From DATGSF01 sp035302865 (GTDB taxonomy: Bacteria > Bacteroidota > Bacteroidia > Chitinophagales > Chitinophagaceae), in assembly GCA_035302865.1 (NCBI GenBank), contig DATGSF010000237.1:1-5382 (forward strand): DNA of 5,382 nucleotides, written 5' to 3'. Both the position numbers and the translations under genes were made by a program. Below the pieces are notes generated by a model. It was not told the DNA's origin, did not search any database, and saw nothing but the letters and a program-made list of their open reading frames with translations. Positions 1 to 5,375 of this stretch are shown one piece after another (the first letter of the stretch is position 1; the number at the start of each line of letters is the position of its first letter).

Positions 1-34
1 TAAAAACTCAGAAATTCATTTTAATAATATAATA

Positions 35-883
35 ATGGAAATAAAAGAATTAGAAAATATTGCTAAGGTTGTGCGACGTGATATTGTGCGTATGGTACAT
101 AATGTACAAAGTGGACATCCAGGTGGATCTTTAGGCTGTGCAGATTATCTTGTTGCTTTATACTTTAAAGTAATGGAACATAATCCAGAATTTACTATGG
201 ATGGGAAAAATGAAGATTTATTTTTCCTTTCTAATGGTCATATTTCACCAGTAATGTACAGTGTCCTAGCTCGTTCTGGTTATTTTGATATTAAAGAATT
301 AGAAACATTTAGAAAAATAAACTCTAGATTACAAGGACATCCTACAACTCATGATGGATGGTCTGGAATTCGAGTTGCTAGTGGATCCTTAGGTCGAGGT
401 TTAAGTGTTGCTGTTGGTGCAGCATTGTCTAAGAAATTAAATAAAGATCAACACTTGGTTTATTCTTTACATGGGGATGGAGAGTTGCAAGAAGGGCAAA
501 ATTGGGAAGCATTTATGTTTGCGGCACACAATAAAGTGGATAATATTATTGCTGCAATTGATTATAATCAACAGCAGATCGATGGTCATATTTCTAATGT
601 ATTAGATTTAGGAGATTTAAGAGCTAAATTGTTAGCATTTGGATGGGAAGTTGTGGAAGTTAAGAATGGTAATGATATGGCATCAATTCTAAAAGGCTTA
701 GAAGAAGCAAAAGGATTTGTAGGAAAAGGAAAGCCAATTGTAATCTTATTACATACTGATATGGGGTCAGGAGTTAGCTTTATGAGTGGGACGCATCAAT
801 GGCATGGAATTGCTCCAAATGATGAACAATTAGACTTAGCATTGAGCGAGTTGCCTTTGCCTGAAGGTTTAGAAGACTATTAA
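35..883 (+). CDS. Transketolase, N-terminal (thiamine-diphosphate-binding) subunit
   Basis: This 282-residue protein matches the N-terminal half of transketolase, the cytosolic enzyme of the pentose phosphate pathway that moves two-carbon ketol units between sugar phosphates. Whole transketolases are about 650 residues; split N-subunits are about 280, so this one is full length. Visible landmarks are SGHPGGSLG (residues 26-34, His28), SNGH (His69), GHP (His102), SGSLGRGLS (116-124), the diphosphate/Mg-binding GDG (147-149) followed by Asn178 in IDYNQQQIDG, and GVSFM...WHG (His257). The residues expected for cofactor and substrate binding are all there. The pyrimidine-binding half must come from a separate C-terminal subunit, which is not in the window. 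The ATG at 35 has no Shine-Dalgarno sequence, which is normal for Bacteroidota. The window opens with TAA, possibly the stop of an upstream gene 31 bases away. A strong terminator follows. Confidence 0.95.
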   Translation: MEIKELENIAKVVRRDIVRMVHNVQSGHPGGSLGCADYLVALYFKVMEHNPEFTMDGKNEDLFFLSNGHISPVMYSVLARSGYFDIKELETFRKINSRLQGHPTTHDGWSGIRVASGSLGRGLSVAVGAALSKKLNKDQHLVYSLHGDGELQEGQNWEAFMFAAHNKVDNIIAAIDYNQQQIDGHISNVLDLGDLRAKLLAFGWEVVEVKNGNDMASILKGLEEAKGFVGKGKPIVILLHTDMGSGVSFMSGTHQWHGIAPNDEQLDLALSELPLPEGLEDY

Positions 884-895
884 GATGAATAATAA

Positions 896-938
896 TAAAT
901 TAAAAGCGCGAAAAATCAATTTTCGCGCTTTTAATTTA
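896..938. terminator. Bidirectional terminator between transketolase subunit and HU gene
   Basis: This is a perfect inverted repeat of 19 bp (896-914 with 920-938) with a 5-base loop. The core is GCGCG/CGCGC, flanked by A runs on the left and T runs on the right, so U tracts follow the stem in both directions. It lies between two convergent genes, 13 bases after the transketolase stop and 10 bases from the HU stop, and probably serves both. Confidence 0.9.
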
Positions 939-948
939 AAAAGTAATT

Positions 949-1248
949 TTATTTTACTTTTTTTGGATCAACCTTTTCTTTTACCATATCAGTAAACACT
1001 TTAGATGGTTTAAAGAATGGTATGCAGTGTTCAGGTATGTCTATTGCAACATTTTTTCTTATGTTTCTACCAACTTTTGCTGCACGCTTTTTAATGGTAT
1101 AACTTCCAAAACCTCTAATATATACAGGTTCGTTCTTGGCAACAGAATTTTTTACTTCTGTGAAAAAAGTTTCTAGAGTAACTAATACGTCTACTTTTGG
1201 TATGCCTGTTTTATCTGATATTAAGGCTACTAAATCTGCTTTTCTCAT
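949..1248 (-). CDS. HU/IHF-family DNA-binding protein
   Basis: This 99-residue protein belongs to the bacterial HU/IHF family of small dimeric nucleoid proteins that bind and bend DNA. The N-terminal helical part (RKADLVALISDKTG, residues 2-15) is followed by the beta-arm signature: VYIRGFGSY (42-50), GRNIRKN (60-66), then IPEHCIPFFKPSK (71-83). Length is near the family's 90-100, with a short Lys-rich tail (VDPKKVK). The arm tip reads Arg-Asn-Ile where classical HU and IHF have Arg-Asn-Pro; to my knowledge this substitution is common in Bacteroidota paralogues of this type. The ATG at 1248 has no Shine-Dalgarno sequence; a good -7 element and a perfect palindrome lie upstream. The 3' end faces the convergent transketolase gene across a shared terminator. 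I cannot assign it to HU-alpha, HU-beta or IHF from sequence alone, so no symbol is given. Confidence 0.93.
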   Translation of the reverse strand: MRKADLVALISDKTGIPKVDVLVTLETFFTEVKNSVAKNEPVYIRGFGSYTIKKRAAKVGRNIRKNVAIDIPEHCIPFFKPSKVFTDMVKEKVDPKKVK

Positions 1249-1301
1249 TATTTGAAATTTTATTTAATTTGAAAATATTATTAAAAATACAATTATCAAT
1301 A

Positions 1302-1309
1302 CAAAGGTA
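1302..1309 (-). promoter_or_regulatory. Bacteroidota-type -7 promoter element for the HU gene
   Basis: On the minus strand this reads TACCTTTG, an exact match to the TAnnTTTG -7 element used by the Bacteroidota primary sigma factor. Its 3' end lies 53 bases before the HU start codon, which would leave a leader of roughly 45-50 bases. No clear TTTG stands at the expected -33 distance; that area is occupied by the palindrome at 1323-1340. Confidence 0.6.
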
Positions 1310-1322
1310 AGTAAATGCTTTT

Positions 1323-1340
1323 ATATTTTCATGAAAATAT
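1323..1340. promoter_or_regulatory. Perfect 18-bp palindrome upstream of HU, candidate operator
   Basis: The sequence ATATTTTCATGAAAATAT is identical to its own reverse complement with no spacer. It begins 13 bases upstream of the HU -7 element, so it overlies the expected -33 region. A second partial copy, CATGAAATAT, follows directly at 1342-1351, giving two CATGAAA units 12 bases apart. The position suits a dimeric repressor or autoregulation. It could also be a chance AT-rich palindrome, because transcripts from 1381 onward also run through it. Confidence 0.4.
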
Positions 1341-1380
1341 GCATGAAATATATAGTGTTTTTTAACTTTGCATAACTATT

Positions 1381-1860
1381 TTACAATAATAGGTTGTTTT
1401 TTGATTTAACTTTTAATATATCAATTTGATTAATGTGGTCTAAGAAAGGAATTTTCAGTAAGTTCTCTATGTTATGCTTATTCGCAACACCAATTAAAGA
1501 CAATGCAAGTATATAATCATAGTGTTTGTATTCTGGAATTAATACAGAAGTATGTAATTTATTTTGATAAATATAAGATTGCTTGTTCGTGTATGGAAAT
1601 TGCGTTTCGATTATTGCGTGGTAGTACCATTTTGTCTTTTCTTCTTCTGTATGAAATGCATCAAAAAGAGAGAATAAACTTTTTTTAGTATTTTGTTTTC
1701 TGAAAATAGGAATATCTTTATTAGGAACCCTTTTAAAATTTTGATTTAAATATTTTTCTAATACCCAACATAATTTTTCTGGTTTGAAACTACAGCTTAA
1801 GCCCCAGAATTCATATTTTTCGAAAAAAGGATCGGTATAGTCTAAAATAAAAGATTTCAT
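1381..1860 (-). CDS. IPExxxDY-family protein, unknown function
   Basis: This 159-residue protein looks like the Bacteroidota-restricted family known as IPExxxDY; no biochemical function is known to me. The match rests on the naming motif LIPEYKHYDYIL (residues 107-118, with one residue more between IPE and DY than the name implies), an N-terminal leucine-rich segment WVLEKYLNQNFKR (32-44) where family members also have a lysine- and leucine-rich segment, and the C-terminal LKVKSKNNLLL. Length agrees with the family's 140-165 residues. There is no signal peptide or membrane segment, so it is probably cytosolic. The only in-frame Met near the N-terminus is the chosen one, and a -7-like element lies 35 bases upstream. 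It sits upstream of HU on the same strand with a 132-base gap. There is no hairpin right after its stop, so some read-through into HU is possible. Confidence 0.75.
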   Translation of the reverse strand: MKSFILDYTDPFFEKYEFWGLSCSFKPEKLCWVLEKYLNQNFKRVPNKDIPIFRKQNTKKSLFSLFDAFHTEEEKTKWYYHAIIETQFPYTNKQSYIYQNKLHTSVLIPEYKHYDYILALSLIGVANKHNIENLLKIPFLDHINQIDILKVKSKNNLLL

Positions 1861-1894
1861 AACGGTATTATCTTTATGCTAATAATTTTTAGTT

Positions 1895-1902
1895 CAAATT
1901 TA
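1895..1902 (-). promoter_or_regulatory. -7 promoter element for the IPExxxDY gene
   Basis: On the minus strand this reads TAAATTTG, matching TAnnTTTG. Its 3' end lies 35 bases from the start codon at 1860, a plausible leader length. No TTTG is visible at the -33 distance. The 111-base gap (1861-1971) also has to hold the promoter of the divergent gene at 1972, for which I found no convincing -7 match. Confidence 0.45.
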
Positions 1903-1971
1903 GCAAAAGGATGGTTTTCTGAATAATTTTAATTAAATTTAATTTTTAAATTCAAAATTACAAATAAAAAA

Positions 1972-3189
1972 ATGGGAAAAGATAAAATGGTTGATTTTCC
2001 TCATGTGCCTTATGGTCAAGCGGTACATGGTCAAGAAGAAATTGATGCAGTGGTTCAGGTTTTGCAGACCTCTACCCAAATGGGTAAAAATGTGCGTGAG
2101 TTTGAACAAAAAATTGCCGATTTATATGCAAAAAAATATGGCATAATGGTCAACTCAGGATCATCTGCTCTTTATTTAATTAATGATTTATTAGACTTTG
2201 AAAAAGGTACAGAAATTATTACTCCTGCTTTAACTTTTTCTACAACTGTAGCTCCACAAGTTAAAAAAGGATGGATTCCTGCTTTTGTAGATGTAGAACC
2301 TGGTACTTACAATATTGATGTAAATAAGGTTGAGGAAATGATTACTGATAAAACTAAGGCTATGATCATCCCTAATCTTATAGGTAATATGCCGGATTGG
2401 AAGGAGTTACGAGCCTTAGCAGATAAATATAATTTAGTTGTAGTAGAAGATTCTTGTGATACTTTAGGAGCAGAGATTGATGGAGTTTCCGCTGGAAAGT
2501 GGACGGATATTTCTGCCACTAGTTTTTATGGCTCCCATATTATTAATTGTGCAGGAAATGGGGGGATTCTTTGTGTGAATTCAGAAGAATTTTATGATAG
2601 AGCTCGCTTATTAAGAAGCTGGGGTAGAAGTTCTTCTTTATTTGTTGAATCTGAAGCAATTGAAAATCGATTTAATGTTGAAGTGGATGGGATTCCTTAT
2701 GACGCTAAGTTTGTTTTTGCAGAACCTGGTTATAATTTTGAACCTTCAGAATTGGGTGCAGCATTTGGTTTGGTTCAAGTGAAATATTTAGCAGATAATA
2801 TCGATGCAAGAGAAAGGAATTATGCTGATTTATTAAATTTTATGAAGCAATATGAGGAATATTTTATTCTTCCTAAACAATTAGAAAATTCACGTACTGG
2901 TTGGTTAGCTTTTCCGTTAACAATCCGTCCTGATGCGCCTTTTTCTAGAAGAGATTTGCAGATATTCTTAGAAAAAAGAAATATTCAAACAAGAACTGTT
3001 TTTACTGGTAATATTTTGAGACAGCCTGGATTCAAAAATATTCCTTGTAAAGTTAATCCTAATGGATATGCAGTTGCTGATGAAGTAATGCGTGGTGGCT
3101 TCTTAGTAGGATGCCATCATGGATTAAAAGATTTCCAGATAAATCATATTAAAGAAAGCATAGCTTTATTTATAAAAAATAATATTTAA
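1972..3189 (+). CDS. DegT/DnrJ/EryC1/StrS-family PLP enzyme, probable NDP-4-keto-6-deoxysugar 3-dehydratase
   Basis: This 405-residue protein has the layout of the sugar aminotransferase/dehydratase family: NSGSSALYL (residues 61-69, PLP phosphate site), TPALTFSTTVAP (84-95), FVDVEPGTYNID (105-116), VEDSCDTLGAE (158-168, Asp160 for the PLP ring nitrogen), and TGNILRQPGFKNI (345-357). The cofactor-lysine motif SFYxxK reads SFYGSH, so the Schiff-base lysine is replaced by His189 and no lysine lies close by. The same replacement defines ColD (GDP-colitose pathway) and RfbH/E1 (CDP-3,6-dideoxyhexose pathway), which remove the C3 hydroxyl rather than transfer an amino group to the sugar. Overall wording resembles RfbH, but its [2Fe-2S] cysteines after WGR are absent (WGRSSSL, 217-223), which favours a ColD-like mechanism. 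The sugar substrate is unknown. ATG at 1972 was chosen as the first in frame; Met6 is an alternative. No sugar-nucleotide genes adjoin it. A terminator follows. Confidence 0.88.
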   Translation: MGKDKMVDFPHVPYGQAVHGQEEIDAVVQVLQTSTQMGKNVREFEQKIADLYAKKYGIMVNSGSSALYLINDLLDFEKGTEIITPALTFSTTVAPQVKKGWIPAFVDVEPGTYNIDVNKVEEMITDKTKAMIIPNLIGNMPDWKELRALADKYNLVVVEDSCDTLGAEIDGVSAGKWTDISATSFYGSHIINCAGNGGILCVNSEEFYDRARLLRSWGRSSSLFVESEAIENRFNVEVDGIPYDAKFVFAEPGYNFEPSELGAAFGLVQVKYLADNIDARERNYADLLNFMKQYEEYFILPKQLENSRTGWLAFPLTIRPDAPFSRRDLQIFLEKRNIQTRTVFTGNILRQPGFKNIPCKVNPNGYAVADEVMRGGFLVGCHHGLKDFQINHIKESIALFIKNNI

Positions 3190-3237
3190 TTTTCTTTAAG
3201 ATATTATTAATTTTATTCTAAAAAGTATTTATAAAAT

Positions 3238-3277
3238 TAAAAATAGGCTTAGTGAAATATAACTAAGCCTATTTTTA
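3238..3277. terminator. Bidirectional terminator between the PLP enzyme and T9SS protein genes
   Basis: This is a perfect 16-bp stem (3238-3253 with 3262-3277) with an 8-base loop. The core is TAGGCTTAGT/ACTAAGCCTA, with an A run on the left and a T run on the right so it works both ways. It lies 48 bases after the stop at 3189 and only 2 bases beyond the stop of the convergent gene at 3280. Confidence 0.9.
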
Positions 3278-3279
3278 TT

Positions 3280-5172
3280 CTAAAGAATAATTAGCTTTTT
3301 CACTTGACCTGTATGAGATTTTAAATAATAAACGCCTGCGGATAGGAAAGGAATATAAATGCTTTTTTTATTTTTTATACTTAATATTACTCTTCCATAT
3401 TTATCCATCAAAATACCATTAAAATATTTAGAAAACCTAAGTTCCTTTCCAGAAAGAATTGGATTTGGAAAAACTGTAAATTTTTCTTTTTCTAATTCTT
3501 CTATATTTATAGCTGAGTCATCATCTTCATCTTTGGCGAAAGCTAGATTTATTATACCTATTTCATCTAATCTATAAGCTGGCCTTGTTCCTGTTCCATA
3601 TCCAGGTTCTTCATCATAATAAATCCAACGAAATTCTAAATATTTCTTTTCCAATAAGCTATCTGGTATTCGTAATTTCATAAAATGTTCATCATAATTT
3701 AAAACATCATATGCTGGGTGTTGACTTTCTAAGGAAAAATCTTTAAAATGACTATTATTATTTGTTCTAAACTGCAGCTTTAATTTATATTTTCTAGGAT
3801 GAGTTACATTTGCTTGGTCATACATCATTACATAATATTGGAGTAGGGCAGAATCAACATTTTCTGTATTCACTACTAAGGTAACAGCTCCTGGAAACTG
3901 TTGTAAATCCTCGCCTTGACTATTGCAATTATCCCATTGTGGGCTAGCTGTATTTCGTATTTCTATTCCCCAATCATTTAATCCTGTGAATCGAGAGCGA
4001 CTAGTTAAATTATAGGAGCATTTCCAGTCATTTGCAAGTGGTAATTCAGTATTATCATAATTTGCACCTTGAAATACTTGAAAACTCATGAAAGGAGGAT
4101 ATGTTTCTGAAAGAGTATCACTAGGCCATTCGGAGAAAATATAACTTTCATCCTGTAATTGAAGAATTTCTGGTAATCTGGTGTTTGAATAATACCAATC
4201 ATAAGAAAATGAATTAACTACTTGTGAACTATTAGCTTGAATTACTGCAGTTTGCCAACTAGGAATAGGATCAGTATTACGAATAAAAATTTTAAAACTA
4301 TCCTCTGAAATATTGTTGAAGAGATAATTGAGGTTATTTTGAAAACCGGAATTGGGGTCAAAACTTATTTCGAAAGGATAGGAACTAGATAAAGTAATAT
4401 TTTCTCCAAGATCGTTAAAGGAAAGCTGTAAAGAATCTATATGATTGATTCCTTTTTGCTCTATTGAATAATCTTGATATTTTTGCCAGGTAAATTGTGG
4501 ATCAAAGGGACCTGAGGAATGTATTTCTATACTTTTTATTGCTAGTTGTGCTCTTGCCCCTGTTTGTGAACTATTGGGAGATTCATAAAATTTCCAAAGG
4601 AGTTCTATATGGCTTTGATCTTCTAAAATGCTTGGAAGATACCAAGTAGGCATTGATGTTTCAGCTCCATTAACACTTTCTGTAAGATATAAAACAGGTT
4701 CATTATTATTATCTACTGCTTCTAACCAAGATCCAGAATTTCCAATTCTATAAAACACTTGAAAAATATAATCTCTCCCGCCTTTTTGAATAGTTTTAGC
4801 GGTCCATTCCAATTGAATATCTGTTCTATTACTTGTATTTAACTGTATTATAAATGCCCCTAATTGCTGACCGTTAGGGTGATGATTAGAAGTAGCTGTA
4901 TTAACCATGGAAAAACCATCTGAGCCTAATCCTCTTATTCTGGAGCTAGAAGTTAGATTATAAGGTAAATCATAAATATCTGCTATTTCGTTGGAGCTAT
5001 TTGGATCTGTTGTGGTATTAAGAAAATAAAACAACATATTATCAGGATAAGTGCCTGCTGCTTCATTAGCATTCCAAGTGTTAAAAATATAACTTCCGTT
5101 TTGCAAATTATATTGTGCAAATAAAGTTGCGAAAGAAATAGTTGCTATAAAAAATAATAAAAACTTTTTCAT
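3280..5172 (-). CDS. Secreted protein with duplicated module and T9SS type A sorting domain
   Basis: This 630-residue protein carries an N-terminal Sec signal peptide (MKKFLLFFIATISFATLFA, probable cleavage before Gln20). A C-terminal T9SS type A sorting domain follows from about residue 565: VFPNP (567-571), a central LMDKYGRVIL, and SAGVYYLKS...KKLIIL to the end. It is therefore exported to the periplasm and then moved by the type IX system to the cell surface or medium. Between these lie two homologous modules (about 22-218 and 338-543), separated by a middle segment (about 219-337) rich in alternating hydrophobic residues (FEISFDPNSGF...) that resembles Ig-like beta repeats in Bacteroidota surface proteins. 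An acidic linker (DEDDD, 548-552) precedes the sorting domain. I see no enzyme signature, so binding or adhesion is an inference only. The ATG at 5172 gives an intact signal peptide. The gene is single and ends at a terminator. Confidence 0.9.
   Translation of the reverse strand: MKKFLLFFIATISFATLFAQYNLQNGSYIFNTWNANEAAGTYPDNMLFYFLNTTTDPNSSNEIADIYDLPYNLTSSSRIRGLGSDGFSMVNTATSNHHPNGQQLGAFIIQLNTSNRTDIQLEWTAKTIQKGGRDYIFQVFYRIGNSGSWLEAVDNNNEPVLYLTESVNGAETSMPTWYLPSILEDQSHIELLWKFYESPNSSQTGARAQLAIKSIEIHSSGPFDPQFTWQKYQDYSIEQKGINHIDSLQLSFNDLGENITLSSSYPFEISFDPNSGFQNNLNYLFNNISEDSFKIFIRNTDPIPSWQTAVIQANSSQVVNSFSYDWYYSNTRLPEILQLQDESYIFSEWPSDTLSETYPPFMSFQVFQGANYDNTELPLANDWKCSYNLTSRSRFTGLNDWGIEIRNTASPQWDNCNSQGEDLQQFPGAVTLVVNTENVDSALLQYYVMMYDQANVTHPRKYKLKLQFRTNNNSHFKDFSLESQHPAYDVLNYDEHFMKLRIPDSLLEKKYLEFRWIYYDEEPGYGTGTRPAYRLDEIGIINLAFAKDEDDDSAINIEELEKEKFTVFPNPILSGKELRFSKYFNGILMDKYGRVILSIKNKKSIYIPFLSAGVYYLKSHTGQVKKLIIL
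3544..4161 (-). repeat. Second copy of duplicated protein module (residues ~338-543)
   Basis: Copy 2 within the T9SS protein. Counterparts are SYIFSEW (343-349), TYPP (357-360), YNLTSRSR (387-394), NTAS (407-410), FRWIYY (514-519), GTR (528-530) and IGI (538-540). The offset change implies a net gain of seven residues relative to copy 1. The two copies are well diverged, so the duplication is old. Confidence 0.75.
4519..5109 (-). repeat. First copy of duplicated protein module (residues ~22-218)
   Basis: Copy 1 within the T9SS protein. Landmarks are SYIFNTW (27-33), TYPD (41-44), YNLTSSSR (71-78), NTAT (91-94), LLWKFY (191-196), GAR (205-207) and IEI (215-217). Each has a counterpart in copy 2 at a fixed offset of 316 residues in the first half and 323 in the second. 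Boundaries are approximate. Confidence 0.75.
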
Positions 5173-5183
5173 AATAATATAAT

Positions 5184-5201
5184 TTATATTTATAAATATA
5201 A
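5184..5201. promoter_or_regulatory. AT-only 18-bp palindrome upstream of the T9SS gene
   Basis: TTATATTTATAAATATAA is a perfect palindrome that starts 12 bases upstream of the T9SS start codon. It contains only A and T, so chance is a real possibility in this composition. It would lie in the leader or near the transcription start. No TAnnTTTG element was found for this gene. Confidence 0.2.
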
Positions 5202-5241
5202 GTAAAGTTTTATTTGAAAAAGAATTATTGCTAAAAAAAGT

Positions 5242-5279
5242 AGTAGCCGTCTCAAAAGTTCATTTTGATGACGGCTATT
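5242..5279 (-). terminator. Hairpin terminator, minus-strand orientation
   Basis: The stem AGTAGCCGTC/GACGGCTATT (5242-5251 with 5270-5279, one G-T pair) continues after a single bulged T at 5269 as TCAAAA/TTTTGA (5252-5257 with 5263-5268), with a 5-base loop. On the minus strand it is followed by a run of seven T (5239-5233); on the plus strand only by TTTT-like sequence broken by A. It therefore best fits minus-strand transcription from beyond the right edge. The sequence AGCCGTCTCAAAA also resembles hairpins found near insertion-sequence ends in Bacteroidota, but no transposase is visible. Confidence 0.6.
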
Positions 5280-5348
5280 TTATTATCGATTTTTACTGAT
5301 AAATTAAGTTTTTCCTATTTTTTATTTGTGTTATTGTTTTTTTTAGAA

Positions 5349-5375
5349 TAAAAAGGAGGATTTCTCCCCTTTTTA
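5349..5375 (-). terminator. Second hairpin terminator at the right edge
   Basis: An 11-bp stem with one bulged A (5357) pairs 5349-5360 with 5365-5375 around a TTTC loop; the core is GGAGGA/TCCCC. On the minus strand it is followed by TTTTTATTCT. A minus-strand TAA at 5375-5373, preceded in frame by codons for Arg and Ala, could be the stop of a gene lying to the right, with the hairpin overlapping it. With only three codons visible I do not annotate that gene. The 70 bases between the two hairpins hold only T-rich sequence with no ORF. Confidence 0.55.

Noticed and set aside
885..995. A 36-codon plus-strand reading frame beginning two bases after the transketolase stop, where a C-subunit might start
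   Set aside because: It runs straight through the terminator stem and the HU 3' end, and its translation shows no transketolase C-subunit features.
1315..1365. Short plus-strand reading frame of about 16 codons across the HU upstream palindrome
   Set aside because: Too short, overlaps the minus-strand promoter region and has no supporting signal.
1363..1370. TAACTTTG on the plus strand, matching the -7 consensus and pointing into the 3' end of the IPExxxDY gene
   Set aside because: There is no -33 partner and no plus-strand gene downstream. An antisense RNA is possible, but nothing else supports it.
1503..1688. 61-codon plus-strand reading frame inside the IPExxxDY gene
   Set aside because: It is antisense to a protein with recognisable family motifs and has no domain features of its own.
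2307..2519. 70-codon minus-strand reading frame inside the PLP enzyme gene
   Set aside because: It lies entirely opposite conserved catalytic motifs of the plus-strand gene, so it is a shadow frame.
3359..3577. 72-codon plus-strand reading frame opposite the T9SS sorting domain, with a hydrophobic start
   Set aside because: It is antisense to the well-supported C-terminal domain and has a skewed Ser/Phe composition typical of shadow frames in AT-rich DNA.
5350..5360. AAAAAGGAGGA, which looks like a strong Shine-Dalgarno sequence
   Set aside because: It is the left arm of a terminator-like hairpin with no start codon at a suitable distance, and other genes here do not use Shine-Dalgarno sequences.
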